Source of the DNA: SB11 sp035906255 | GTDB lineage: Bacteria; Bacteroidota; Bacteroidia; UBA8524 | Direction of reading: 5' to 3' | Length of the DNA stretch: 64,000 nt | Assembly: GCA_035906255.1 (NCBI GenBank) | Contig: JAMIFM010000025.1 | Location: 1 to 64,000, forward strand | In this document: positions 27,372 to 36,649 of the stretch, piece after piece | How the letters are laid out: each line of letters begins with the position of its first letter | Position numbering within the stretch: position 1 is the stretch's first letter | The notes under the pieces: generated by a model | What the model saw: only the letters and a program-made list of their open reading frames with translations | The model's database searches: none | Told to the model about the DNA's origin: nothing | Translations under genes and position numbers: made by a program

Positions 27372-28292
27372 ATGCAGCACTACCATAGCAACGGCAAACT
27401 GTTGTTGTTTGGCGAATACTTTGTATTGCAGGGTGCACAATCATTGTCAATCCCTACCCGTTTAGGGCAGGGATTAACCGTTACAAGGCAGGAGTTTTTA
27501 TTAAAAGGACTTAACTGGAAAAGTTATGACCTTGAAGGTAATTTGTGGTTTGAGGCTTTTTTCGATTCTCAACTCGATATAAAACACAGTACTGATACGG
27601 CCGTCGCACGCACCTTACAAACCATTTTAATGGTTGCTAAAGGACTAAATCCCCGATTTTTAGAAGAAAATACATACTGCGAGGCGCAAACCCGCTTGCA
27701 GTTTCCGCAAAACTGGGGTTTAGGCAGCAGCAGCACCCTTATAGCGTGCATAGCCCAATGGGCACAAGTGGATGCCTTTGAATTATTTTTTAACTCATTT
27801 AAAGGCAGCGGATATGATATAGCCTGTGCTATCAGCGATTTACCTGTGCTATATCGTTTAGTAAACAACAAGCCCGTTTGGCAAAAAGTAACTTTCAACC
27901 CATCTTTTGCTGCACATATTTCGTATATATATTTAGGAAAGAAACAAGACAGCAGGCAAGGAATACAGCATTTCAAGCAAAAAAACAGTCTATGGGATAA
28001 AGAGGTGGATAAAATATCTACTATCACCCAAAGCGCGTTGATGTGTAATGATGTGAGTGGTTTTATGGGATTAATGGACGAACATGAGGATATTGTGGCA
28101 CAAGCTTTGGATTTGAATAAAGTAAAGGATTTGTATTTTGCCGACTTTGAAGGCAGTATAAAATCATTAGGGGCGTGGGGTGGCGATTTTGTGATGGCAG
28201 CCTCGCATTTACCTTTTGATGAGATAAAGAATTATTTTGAGAACAAAGGTTTTGCTACTATTGTAGCACATGCCGATATGATAAAGGGCTAA
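27372..28292 (+). CDS. GYDIA family GHMP kinase, likely phosphomevalonate kinase
   Basis: A 306-residue GHMP-fold kinase. It begins with the G-K-L-L-L-F-G-E-Y substrate strand, has the ATP loop W-G-L-G-S-S-S-T near residues 117-124, and carries the name-giving G-S-G-Y-D-I-A at about 144-150. Mevalonate kinase (29367) and the decarboxylase (28297) are separately present, and no other candidate for the phosphomevalonate step is in the operon. By elimination this is the probable phosphomevalonate kinase; that step is inferred. It starts 3 bases after mvaA. Confidence 0.8.
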   Translation: MQHYHSNGKLLLFGEYFVLQGAQSLSIPTRLGQGLTVTRQEFLLKGLNWKSYDLEGNLWFEAFFDSQLDIKHSTDTAVARTLQTILMVAKGLNPRFLEENTYCEAQTRLQFPQNWGLGSSSTLIACIAQWAQVDAFELFFNSFKGSGYDIACAISDLPVLYRLVNNKPVWQKVTFNPSFAAHISYIYLGKKQDSRQGIQHFKQKNSLWDKEVDKISTITQSALMCNDVSGFMGLMDEHEDIVAQALDLNKVKDLYFADFEGSIKSLGAWGGDFVMAASHLPFDEIKNYFENKGFATIVAHADMIKG

Positions 28293-28296
28293 AGCC

Positions 28297-29367
28297 ATGC
28301 AACAGATACAAAAAGACAGTAATAACAATGCAAACGGAGGCAGTTTCACTTGGAAAAGTCCATCCAACATTGCATTGATAAAATATTGGGGAAAACACGG
28401 CAACCAATTGCCCAATAACCCTTCTATCAGTTTTTCGCTGAACGAGAGCTTTACCCAAAGCACCCTTGAATATACCAAAAAAGCGACCGAAGGTTTTGAT
28501 ATACGTGTATTACTGGATGGCGAGCACAACGATAAGTTTGCAAAAAAGCTGGTAGCCTTTTTTGGTAAAATCCATGCCGAGTTACCATTTATCAGCCAAT
28601 ATTCATTTACCCTAAAAACCCATAACTCATTCCCGCACAGTAGCGGCATTGCCTCTTCTGCTTCAGGTATGAGTGCTCTATCGTTGTGTCTGCTTTCTCT
28701 TAAAGAGTTGTTAGGGAGCAAGATAGACGAAAAAGAGTTTATGCGCAGTGCCAGCCGTCTTTCGCGCATCGGCTCGGGTAGTGCAAGCCGTTCTATTTAT
28801 GGGGGGCTTGTTGTGTGGGGCAGGCATAGTGAAATATCGGGTAGCAGTGATGATTATGCAGTACCTTATCCGTTTGAAGTACATTCTGTTTTTCAAAACT
28901 TTCAAGACACCATATTAATCATTCACGAAGGCAGTAAGAGTGTATCCAGTACTGACGGACACGCATTGATGGATCGACATCCTTTTGCCCGCCAACGGTT
29001 TGAGGAGGCAAGAAACAACCTTTCAAAACTTATATCGGTTTTAAGGGCAGGCGATTTGCAAGAGTTTGGAGCTATTGTAGAAAAAGAAGCTTTGATGCTA
29101 CACGCATTAATGATGTGCTCTGAACCTCCGTTTATACTGATGAAGCCCAATACATTAGCTGCCATCACAAAAATTTCAGAATTCCGCAAACAAAATGGGG
29201 TGCCCGTTTATTTTACATTAGACGCAGGGGCAAACGTACATGTGCTATACCCTGAAAATGCTAAGGGTGTGGTTATGAAATTTATAGAAGAAGAGCTGGC
29301 AGTGTATTGTGAAAATAAAAAGTATATTTGCGACTGCGTAGGAAATGGCCCTGAGCATATTGCCTAA
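28297..29367 (+). CDS. mvaD: diphosphomevalonate decarboxylase
   Basis: A 356-residue GHMP-family enzyme that converts mevalonate diphosphate to IPP. Diagnostic are S-P-S-N-I-A-L-I-K-Y-W-G-K near residues 21-33, P-x-x-P-S-I-S-F-S-L near 40-50, the phosphate loop S-S-G-I-A-S-S-A-S-G near 112-122, and R-x-G-S-G-S-A-S-R-S near 152-162. It follows the GYDIA kinase by 4 bases and overlaps the mevalonate kinase start by one base (TAATG). Confidence 0.94.
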   Translation: MQQIQKDSNNNANGGSFTWKSPSNIALIKYWGKHGNQLPNNPSISFSLNESFTQSTLEYTKKATEGFDIRVLLDGEHNDKFAKKLVAFFGKIHAELPFISQYSFTLKTHNSFPHSSGIASSASGMSALSLCLLSLKELLGSKIDEKEFMRSASRLSRIGSGSASRSIYGGLVVWGRHSEISGSSDDYAVPYPFEVHSVFQNFQDTILIIHEGSKSVSSTDGHALMDRHPFARQRFEEARNNLSKLISVLRAGDLQEFGAIVEKEALMLHALMMCSEPPFILMKPNTLAAITKISEFRKQNGVPVYFTLDAGANVHVLYPENAKGVVMKFIEEELAVYCENKKYICDCVGNGPEHIA

Positions 29368-30311
29368 TGATTAAAGAATCGCTTTTTTACGCCAAAATAC
29401 TGTTGTTTGGCGAATACGGGATTATCGAAGACTCGATGGGTCTTTCGATACCTTACAATTATTACAGGGGTAGGATGTCTTTTGAGCCTGAAAGCAACCC
29501 TGAGTTAGCTGCAAAGTCTAACAGCGATTTAAAAACATTCCACAATTACCTTAGTGATTTGCAAACAACCGGCAGCTTAATAGCTGATTTGGATTTGGCT
29601 GCTTTTGCTGCTGATATCGACAAAGGGTTGTTTTTTGATTCAAGCATACCTCAAGGCTATGGTGTAGGCAGTTCAGGTGCATTGGTGGCCGCTATATATG
29701 AACGTTATGCCACTACAAAGGTGGTTGCAAAAGATAATAGCGACCGCAAAGACTTATTGAAACTGAAAAGCATTTTCAGTCAAATGGAGTCGTTTTTTCA
29801 CGGCAAAAGTTCAGGTTTAGACCCGCTGATTTGTTATTTGAACATTCCTATCCTAATCAAATCAAAAACTGATTTGGATACCGTTGGTTTGCCCGGAAAC
29901 GAGGCACAAGGCCAAGGGGCGATATTTTTATTAGATACGGGCGAGATAGGCGAAACCCAACCTCTTGTAAGCTGGTTTTTAGAGCAGTGTAAAGAAAAGG
30001 GCTTCCGCAACATGGTACGTACTAAGTTTAAAAAGTATAACGACGAGTGCATACAAGCCTTCTTAAAAGGGGATTACAAACCTTTGTTCGGTAGCCTTAA
30101 ACACCTTTCTCAATTATTGTTATCTCATTTCCAACCTATGATACCCCCTGTATTCCATAAACTTTGGAAAGAGGGGATAGAAAGCAACGCATACTATTTG
30201 AAGCTGTGCGGTAGTGGCGGCGGTGGTTTTATATTGGGCTTTACCCAAAACTTTGAGCAAGCCAAAGAAAAACTGAAAGGTTACAACCTTGAGGTGATTC
30301 ACAGGTTTTAA
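29367..30311 (+). CDS. mvk: mevalonate kinase
   Basis: A 314-residue GHMP kinase. Its start (F-Y-A-K-I-L-L-F-G-E-Y-G), ATP loop (G-Y-G-V-G-S-S-G-A near 94-102) and H-G-K-S-S-G-L-D-P-L near 142-151 are typical of mevalonate kinase and separate it from the GYDIA paralog. A Gly-rich C-terminal loop (C-G-S-G-G-G-G-F) is present. It is the last gene of the mevalonate operon. Confidence 0.9.
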   Translation: MIKESLFYAKILLFGEYGIIEDSMGLSIPYNYYRGRMSFEPESNPELAAKSNSDLKTFHNYLSDLQTTGSLIADLDLAAFAADIDKGLFFDSSIPQGYGVGSSGALVAAIYERYATTKVVAKDNSDRKDLLKLKSIFSQMESFFHGKSSGLDPLICYLNIPILIKSKTDLDTVGLPGNEAQGQGAIFLLDTGEIGETQPLVSWFLEQCKEKGFRNMVRTKFKKYNDECIQAFLKGDYKPLFGSLKHLSQLLLSHFQPMIPPVFHKLWKEGIESNAYYLKLCGSGGGGFILGFTQNFEQAKEKLKGYNLEVIHRF

Positions 30312-30322
30312 TCAGCACTTCA

Positions 30323-30763
30323 TTACTGTATTTTCATCTCCATTTTATACAAATCAAATCCCTTTGCCCAGTAGTCTTTGGCAGTTTCTGATAACACAAA
30401 CCCTTGTTTTTCATAAAACCTGTAAACCAGTTGTGTGGTTCTTACTTCAATGGTTTTTATATGCGTGTGGGTTTTAATTTGTTCAATTCTGTATTGTGTT
30501 AACTTGCTGCCAAAGCCTCTGCCTTGTACATCTGGGCTAACCATATCCCACGATATACGCGCAGTAATACCGTCTTCCATATAATTAATGCCTCCGGCAG
30601 CTACAATAGTGTGGTTTTCTTCAACTACATAATAATGCTGTGTAAGGTGCTGCAAATAATAAATGTAATCAGCCTCTTCCTCAAGGGCAAAAAAGGTAGG
30701 TGTGTTTAAGCGCAACAAACCCAACAAAGCCTCTGTGTCAGCAGGGGTAAATTCTCTAATCAT
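30323..30763 (-). CDS. GNAT family N-acetyltransferase
   Basis: A 146-residue acetyltransferase of the GNAT fold. The acetyl-CoA pyrophosphate loop is D-V-Q-G-R-G-F-G-S-K-L near residues 78-88, and the C-terminal R-F-Y-E-K-Q-G-F strand-helix is typical. The acceptor is unknown. It stands downstream of queA on the same strand but behind a terminator, so it likely has its own promoter. Confidence 0.85.
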   Translation of the reverse strand: MIREFTPADTEALLGLLRLNTPTFFALEEEADYIYYLQHLTQHYYVVEENHTIVAAGGINYMEDGITARISWDMVSPDVQGRGFGSKLTQYRIEQIKTHTHIKTIEVRTTQLVYRFYEKQGFVLSETAKDYWAKGFDLYKMEMKIQ

Positions 30764-30778
30764 AATAGTATAAAAACA

Positions 30779-30812
30779 AACAAGCCCGTTGCGGGTATTG
30801 CAACGGGCTTGT
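30779..30812 (-). terminator. rho-independent terminator after queA
   Basis: A 13-bp perfect stem (ACAAGCCCGTTGC and its complement) with a 7-base loop; on the minus strand it is followed by a T-rich stretch. It sits 19 bases after the queA stop codon. Confidence 0.88.
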
Positions 30813-30830
30813 GGTAAAAAGTGTAATTTG

Positions 30831-31877
30831 TTACAATATCAGCATAGCATCACCGTAGCACAGGAAACGGTATTTTTCTTTGATAGCTTCTTTGTAGGCT
30901 TCCATTAAGAAATCATAATCAGCAAATGCAGCAGTTTGCATTAGCAAGGTTGATTCTGAAGGGTGGAAGTTGGTGATAAACGCGTTTGAAATTTTGAAAT
31001 CGTAGGGAGGGAATACAAATTTATCCGTCCAGCCGCTCGATGGGTTCAAACGGTTCATTGATGATACCGATGATTGCACAGCACGCATTACTGATGAACC
31101 AACGGCAACTATGCGGCTTTTGTTATCAATGGCTTGGTTAACAATATCTACCGTTTTTTGGCCGATAGTATAGTTTTCAGAGTCCATTTTGTGTTTGGTA
31201 AGATCTTCAACCTCAACCTCCCTAAACGTGCCCAAACCAATGTGCAAAGTAACATCAGCAAACTTAATTCCTTTGATTTCAAGACGCATCATCAACTCAC
31301 GCGAGAAGTGTAAACCCGCAGCCGGAGGAGCTACAGCACCTTCTTCGGTAGCAAAAATGGTTTGGTAGCGGTCTTTATCGTCTTTTTCAACATCACGACC
31401 AAGGTATCTTGGTATCGGTGTTTCGCCAAGTTTTTCTACAAGGTTCCTAAACTCTTCGTCGCTGCCGTCAAACAAAAAACGGATAGTACGGCCGCGTGAG
31501 GTGGTGTTATCTACCACTTCAGCCACTAAATCATCGTTGCCAAAGTATAGTTTATTACCTACCCTTATTTTACGGGCAGGGTCAACCAACACGTCCCAAA
31601 GGCGCAATTCATTGTTTAGCTCGCGCAGCATAAACACCTCAATCTTAGCACCTGTTTTTTCCTTATTACCGTATAAACGGGCAGGAAACACACGAGTATT
31701 GTTTAAAATAAACACATCGTTTTCATCAAAAATGTTTAGGATGTCTTTAAACAATTTGTGCTCAATGGTTTTTGTTTTGCGGTCAAGAACCATCAGGCGC
31801 GATTCATCGCGATTAGGAGCAGGGTGTTTAGCAATTAGTGATTCGGGTAGGTTGTACTTAAACTGAGATAACTTCAT
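30831..31877 (-). CDS. queA: tRNA preQ1(34) S-adenosylmethionine ribosyltransferase-isomerase
   Basis: A 348-residue QueA, which transfers and rearranges ribose from SAM onto preQ1 in tRNA during queuosine synthesis. Signatures are the N-terminal Y-N-L-P-E-S-L-I-A-K-H-P, L-N-N-T-R-V-F-P-A-R-L near 58-68, the A-P-P-A-A-G-L-H-F motif near 186-194, T-L-H-I-G-L-G-T-F-R near 216-225 and T-N-F-H-P-S-E-S-T-L near 304-313. Length is normal. No other queuosine gene is nearby. Confidence 0.96.
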   Translation of the reverse strand: MKLSQFKYNLPESLIAKHPAPNRDESRLMVLDRKTKTIEHKLFKDILNIFDENDVFILNNTRVFPARLYGNKEKTGAKIEVFMLRELNNELRLWDVLVDPARKIRVGNKLYFGNDDLVAEVVDNTTSRGRTIRFLFDGSDEEFRNLVEKLGETPIPRYLGRDVEKDDKDRYQTIFATEEGAVAPPAAGLHFSRELMMRLEIKGIKFADVTLHIGLGTFREVEVEDLTKHKMDSENYTIGQKTVDIVNQAIDNKSRIVAVGSSVMRAVQSSVSSMNRLNPSSGWTDKFVFPPYDFKISNAFITNFHPSESTLLMQTAAFADYDFLMEAYKEAIKEKYRFLCYGDAMLIL

Positions 31878-32091
31878 CTAACTCTTGGGGTTTAGTTTGC
31901 TGCTATTCAGGCGTTTTGTAGTCGATAGACTATACTTAGCCCGAAATTAAAGCGCGCAAATATAGTGTTTTACATTTTTAATAACAATTTTACATAACGG
32001 TGATGCAAGAAAATCCCTATCTCGACAATTAGCCGTCCTTTATCGATACCCTCACCGTATTTGAAAAACAATTTGTTTTCCTTTGTATGGC

Positions 32092-33369
32092 ATGAAACGT
32101 TTGCAGCTATTTATAAGATTATTAGGCGAAAGTACCCTTTTTGCCTTTCAGGCATTGTTGCTCAACAAGCTGCGCACTTTCCTTTCTATTTTGGGTATTA
32201 CCATAGGCATTTTTGCCATTATCATGGTATTATCTATCACCAACTCGCTTGAGCATAATATTAAAGACAGCATAAACTCGTTGGGCACTGATGTTATTTA
32301 TGTACAAAAATGGCCTTGGGGTTCTGACGACGGCGGTGAATATAAGTGGTGGAAGTATATGAACCGCCCCAAACCGCAAATTCGTGAATTAACATCATTG
32401 CAGAAATCTTTTGCGGATAATAACACCGTAATGGCAATGGCCTTTATGCAATCAATACCCGGTAAAACCATCAAACACCTCTCAAACAGTTTGCAAGATG
32501 TGGATGGTATTGCCGTATCGCACGATTATGCAGTGGTAAATAATTTTGAGTTAGAACTTGGCCGTTATTTTTCGGAGTTTGAATCAAAAAGCGGCAGCCC
32601 TTGTGTAATTATAGGGTACGATGTGTATGAAAACCTTTTTGGAAACTCTGACCCTGTGGACAAGGAAGTAAACTATATGGGGCGAAAAGTGCGAGTAGTA
32701 GGAGTGGTGAAAAAGCAAGGCCAAAGTGTGTTGGACATAGGGCTTGACGGTACAGTGATTGTGCCTGTGAACTGGTTGGCACAGGTGATGAGTTTGAGTG
32801 ATAACCGCAGCGACCCGATGATTATGGTGCGTGCAGCAGATGGAGTGCCTATGGATGCGCTTGAAAATGAATTAAAAGGCAAAATGCGTTCGGTGCGCAG
32901 GCTGAAACCTACCGAAGACGATAACTTTTCATTGAACAAAATCACCATGATTTCAAGCCAGTTAGAAGGGTTGTTTTGGGCAGTAAACGTGGGTGGTTTT
33001 ATCATTGGTATATTTTCAGTACTGGTGGGTGGTTTCGGTATTGCTAATATTATGTTCGTATCAGTAAAAGAGCGTACCGGGCAAATAGGTATTCAAAAAT
33101 CGTTGGGTGCACGCAACTCATTTATACTGGTTCAGTTTTTAACTGAGGCTGTAGTACTGTGTTTGCTTGGCGGTTTAATAGGGGTAGGCTTGGTATTGGT
33201 GCTAACTAAAATAGCGGGTGCCGTATTCAACTTTAATCTGTTTTTATCTACGGGGAATTTCATGTTAGGTACTGGTATGTCGGTAATGATTGGAATTATC
33301 TCAGGATTTATTCCTGCATGGCGGGCATCAAGACTCGACCCTGTTGAAGCTATCCGCAGCAAAATATAA
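32092..33369 (+). CDS. MacB/FtsX-type ABC transporter permease
   Basis: About 425 residues from the ATG at 32092 (a TTG at 32083 is the alternative). The layout is typical of MacB_PCD-FtsX permeases: one helix near residues 30-50 (F-L-S-I-L-G-I-T-I-G-I-F-A-I-I), a large periplasmic domain, then three C-terminal helices. The FtsX core G-I-A-N-I-M-F-V-S-V-K-E-R-T-x-Q-I-G-I-Q-K-S-L-G-A is intact, and it ends in the usual R-A-S-R-L-D-P-V-E-A-I-R. No ATPase gene is adjacent, so the partner is encoded elsewhere. Substrate unknown. Confidence 0.87.
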   Translation: MKRLQLFIRLLGESTLFAFQALLLNKLRTFLSILGITIGIFAIIMVLSITNSLEHNIKDSINSLGTDVIYVQKWPWGSDDGGEYKWWKYMNRPKPQIRELTSLQKSFADNNTVMAMAFMQSIPGKTIKHLSNSLQDVDGIAVSHDYAVVNNFELELGRYFSEFESKSGSPCVIIGYDVYENLFGNSDPVDKEVNYMGRKVRVVGVVKKQGQSVLDIGLDGTVIVPVNWLAQVMSLSDNRSDPMIMVRAADGVPMDALENELKGKMRSVRRLKPTEDDNFSLNKITMISSQLEGLFWAVNVGGFIIGIFSVLVGGFGIANIMFVSVKERTGQIGIQKSLGARNSFILVQFLTEAVVLCLLGGLIGVGLVLVLTKIAGAVFNFNLFLSTGNFMLGTGMSVMIGIISGFIPAWRASRLDPVEAIRSKI

Positions 33370-33424
33370 ACCGGTTTTTCAGAACAAGGGTCAAACTATG
33401 GGGTGTTAAAAGTCATTTAAAAAC

Positions 33425-33468
33425 ATGACGGATGTCATAAGCATTGCTTTTCGGGGCAGGTAATTTTG
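33425..33468 (+). promoter_or_regulatory. CRP/FNR-type operator and -7 box before the ccoI group
   Basis: The perfect palindrome ATGAC-GGAT-GTCAT (33425-33438) is centred 29.5 bp upstream of a perfect -7 box TAATTTTG (33461-33468). If transcription starts about 5 bases after the box, the operator sits at -41.5, the class II activator position. No -33 TTG with normal spacing is present, as expected for an activator-dependent promoter. The first gene starts at 33500. Confidence 0.72.
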
Positions 33469-33499
33469 TTTACTGAAAACAATAGTAACCGATACCGTT

Positions 33500-33898
33500 A
33501 TGACTACCGAAGCCAAAAGCAACCGCAAACATATTTCTGATTTACATTTCGAAAACAAGCTGCACTTTAATCAATTAGTGTTTTATAAGCAAGAGCTTGA
33601 ATTGTTAACGAACCGTTTAGAGGAATTGGCTGCCCGTAATACAAAAAACGAAGTAGTATCGCGCATTGAGCAGTTTCAAAACCAGTTTATAAGGCAGCAG
33701 GAGGTAAATGATGTATTACGTCATAAAATAAACCTGCATCAAGATAAATTGGTGAGCTATGCCAAAGAAAACCCTGTGGCGATTGATAGAGTATTGTTTG
33801 ATGATAACGACAGTTTTGCTGCTGAGGTAGTCCGCTACGAAGAATTATATAAAGAAATGAAAGACGGTTTCTACCGCTTTGCAGCCGAGTGGTTATAA
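33500..33898 (+). CDS. small coiled-coil protein upstream of ccoI
   Basis: A 132-residue, soluble, strongly helical protein without signal peptide, membrane helix or Cys. Residues about 15-75 show heptad-like spacing of Leu, Phe and Ile among charged residues (F-Y-K-Q-E-L-E-L-L-T-N-R-L-E-E-L), so a coiled coil is likely. No family recognised. It is the first gene behind a CRP/FNR-type operator shared with other oxidase genes, and ccoI begins 42 bases downstream. This suggests a link to oxidase biogenesis or low-oxygen physiology; the link rests on context only. Confidence 0.72.
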   Translation: MTTEAKSNRKHISDLHFENKLHFNQLVFYKQELELLTNRLEELAARNTKNEVVSRIEQFQNQFIRQQEVNDVLRHKINLHQDKLVSYAKENPVAIDRVLFDDNDSFAAEVVRYEELYKEMKDGFYRFAAEWL

Positions 33899-33940
33899 CC
33901 CCTCAATAATTCTAATCAACAACCCTAAACAAATTTTCCA

Positions 33941-36370
33941 ATGTCATCAATACTCAATGCCCAAAAACAGGCAGTGCTTTGTTACCATTGCGGCGACGAA
34001 GTAAAGAACAGTGCTTTACACTACGATGAAAAAACGTTTTGTTGTGATGGTTGCAAAACCGTGTACAGCATATTGCAGCAAAACAACCTGTGCAATTACT
34101 ACAACATTGAACAAACACCGGGCAATGCTATAAAAACCGTTATTAGTGAAAGTAAGTTTGCATTTTTAGACCTGCCCGAAATACAAGAGCAACTACACGA
34201 TTTTAACGACGGTAAAACCGCAAGGGTAACTTTTTATATCCCTGCGGTGCATTGTAGTTCGTGTATTTGGTTGCTCGAAAAGCTGTATCGCCTCAATGCA
34301 GGTATTACCTCATCGCGTATTGATTTCGTGCGCAAGCAACTGGCTGTAGTTTACAAACCTGCCGAAATTTCATTAAAGCAGTTGGTTGTGTTACTATCGC
34401 AATTGGGCTACGAGCCTTTATTGAGTTTGAACGATGTGGTAAAGAAAAATGATAAAAGCATCCAGCGTTCACTTATCAAAAAAATTGCAGTAGCAGGCTT
34501 TTGTTTCGGCAATATTATGCTGTTGAGTTTCCCCGAATATTTTGGGTTTGATAGCTACTCACGGCAAAACTTTCCTGTATTATTCAATACACTTAATATA
34601 ATACTGGCTCTGCCCGTATTCTTTTATAGCGGATGGATGTATATCACATCAGCCATAAAAGGCATACGCAATCGTTATATAAATATTGATGTGCCTCTTG
34701 CATTGGGCATTGTTGTATTGTTAGTGCGTAGCCTATACGAAGTAGTGGCTGAAGTTGGTCCGGGTTATTTTGATACTTTAGCAGGGCTTATCTTCTTTTT
34801 ATTGGTGGGCAAATGGTTTCAAAGCCGTACCTACGATTTTCTTTCGTTTGAGCGTGATTATAAATCCTACTTTCCTTTGGCGGTAACTACCATTGTAGGA
34901 GGTAAAGAGATATCAATCCCCGCAGGGCAAATACAAAAAGGCCAACGCCTGTTGATACGTCATGGAGAGTTGATACCCGCCGACGGTATTTTGATGCGCG
35001 GCACCGCGAGCATTGATTACAGTTTTGTAACGGGTGAAACACAACCGATTGATAAGGTGTTGGGTGAAATGGTATTTGCGGGCGGCCGCCAAATGGGTGC
35101 TGCTATTGAGGTGGAAGTAGTGAAAGAAGTATCGCAAAGCTACCTTACCCAGTTGTGGAACAGTGATGCGTTTAAAAAAGCCGATACAAGCCGGCTGATA
35201 AGTTTCTCAGATACGGTAAGCAGGTACTTTACAATAGTGTTAATTACCCTTGCTATTGGTACAGCTTTGTTTTGGTTATTTATGGGTGATGGTAGCAAAG
35301 CGTGGGGTGCCTTTACGGCCATACTTATTATTGCCTGCCCTTGTGCGCTGGCACTATCAACCCCTTTTACAATGGGGAATGCCTTGCGTATTTTGGGTAA
35401 AAACCGTTTCTACCTGAAAAACTCAGCAGTAGTTGAAAAAATTGCGCATACTCACCATATTGTATTTGATAAAACGGGAACGCTTACTCAAAACAACGGT
35501 CAGCAAATAACCTTTACGGGAGTTTTAAGCGAAACTGAAAAACAATGGGTGGCTGCCATTACTAAAAGCAGTGCGCACCCGCTAAGCAGGGGGATTTATG
35601 AGAGCCTTATGCTGACTAACCTGCCCCAACCCGAAAGTTGCGAAGAGATTGCCGGAAAGGGGATGCACGGCGTGGTTGAAGGGAACGTTGTTTTGGTGGG
35701 AAGTGCCTTGTTTTTAGGGATTACATCTTCTAATGAAAGTACAAACTCGTTTGAAGCAATTACCACCAAAGTATATGTACAGATAAACAATCAGCCAAAA
35801 GGGTATTACACCTTTACCAATAAATACAGGCAAGGGGTTGAACCGCTTACGAAAGAACTGGACAATGAGTATGAATTGCACGTACTTTCAGGGGATAACG
35901 ACGGTGAACGCGAGGCACTTACCCGTTGGTTTGATAGCCGCAACCTGCATTTTAATTGCAAACCCCAGCAAAAACTTGATTTTGTACAAAGCCTGCAAAC
36001 AGGAAATGCACAAGTGATGATGATTGGTGACGGATTGAACGATGCAGGCGCGTTGAAACAAAGCGATGTGGGTATTGCACTTACGGATGAAGTAAGCAAT
36101 TTTACCCCCGCTTGCGATGCCGTGCTTGATGCTGCTGAACTGGAGCGGTTTCCTGTGTTTTTAAAGTTTACAAAACGTTGCGTAACGGTAATACACAGCA
36201 GCTTTGGTATATCGGTAGTGTATAACTTGGTAGGGTTGTATTTTGCCGTACAGGGCACCATGAGCCCACTTGTAGCAGCCATATTAATGCCGCTTAGCTC
36301 AGTAACGGTGGTGAGTTTTACCACAGGACTTACCAATATTTTTGCAAAGCGATTGAAGTTGTTGAAATGA
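33941..36370 (+). CDS. ccoI: copper-translocating P-type ATPase CcoI/FixI
   Basis: An 809-residue P1B-type ATPase. The N-terminus has a Cys-rich region (C-Y-H-C at 14-17, C-C-D-G-C at 34-38) and an HMA-like domain with C-S-S-C at 105-108. Membrane helices follow, with C-P-C at 466-468, the phosphorylation motif D-K-T-G-T at 510-514, the HP motif near 546 and G-D-G-L-N-D near 690. The long Cys-rich N-terminus and the ccoS gene downstream identify the CcoI type, which supplies copper for assembly of cbb3 oxidase rather than for resistance. Confidence 0.93.
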   Translation: MSSILNAQKQAVLCYHCGDEVKNSALHYDEKTFCCDGCKTVYSILQQNNLCNYYNIEQTPGNAIKTVISESKFAFLDLPEIQEQLHDFNDGKTARVTFYIPAVHCSSCIWLLEKLYRLNAGITSSRIDFVRKQLAVVYKPAEISLKQLVVLLSQLGYEPLLSLNDVVKKNDKSIQRSLIKKIAVAGFCFGNIMLLSFPEYFGFDSYSRQNFPVLFNTLNIILALPVFFYSGWMYITSAIKGIRNRYINIDVPLALGIVVLLVRSLYEVVAEVGPGYFDTLAGLIFFLLVGKWFQSRTYDFLSFERDYKSYFPLAVTTIVGGKEISIPAGQIQKGQRLLIRHGELIPADGILMRGTASIDYSFVTGETQPIDKVLGEMVFAGGRQMGAAIEVEVVKEVSQSYLTQLWNSDAFKKADTSRLISFSDTVSRYFTIVLITLAIGTALFWLFMGDGSKAWGAFTAILIIACPCALALSTPFTMGNALRILGKNRFYLKNSAVVEKIAHTHHIVFDKTGTLTQNNGQQITFTGVLSETEKQWVAAITKSSAHPLSRGIYESLMLTNLPQPESCEEIAGKGMHGVVEGNVVLVGSALFLGITSSNESTNSFEAITTKVYVQINNQPKGYYTFTNKYRQGVEPLTKELDNEYELHVLSGDNDGEREALTRWFDSRNLHFNCKPQQKLDFVQSLQTGNAQVMMIGDGLNDAGALKQSDVGIALTDEVSNFTPACDAVLDAAELERFPVFLKFTKRCVTVIHSSFGISVVYNLVGLYFAVQGTMSPLVAAILMPLSSVTVVSFTTGLTNIFAKRLKLLK

Positions 36371-36472
36371 TAATTTTTCGTCATTCGAGGTCTTCCGAAG
36401 CAATACCATTGTAGCCCATCAAACGGATTGTGTCGGTACCTCGTAATGGCGATAACTTAAAAGGCTATAAAA

Positions 36473-36649
36473 ATGACAGTAATATTTATATTAATAGGAT
36501 GCAGTTTGGTACTGGCCTTAATATTTTTAGGGGCTTTTTTTTGGAGCATCCGCAGCGGCCAAAACGACGACCTTGTGACCCCCGGATACAGGGTGTTGTT
36601 TGAAGATACTGAAAGTGAAACGGAGACTGATAAAGAAAATGCGCTTTAA
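36473..36649 (+). CDS. ccoS: cbb3 oxidase maturation protein CcoS
   Basis: A 58-residue protein: one N-terminal transmembrane helix (residues ~4-24), then F-F-W-S-I-R-S-G-Q-N-D-D-L and an acidic tail. The F-W-S-I-R-x-G-Q-x-D-D-L-x-T-P motif is characteristic of CcoS, needed for cofactor insertion into cbb3 oxidase. It lies about 100 bases after ccoI. Its last 4 bases overlap the end of the converging di-haem gene. Confidence 0.9.
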   Translation: MTVIFILIGCSLVLALIFLGAFFWSIRSGQNDDLVTPGYRVLFEDTESETETDKENAL

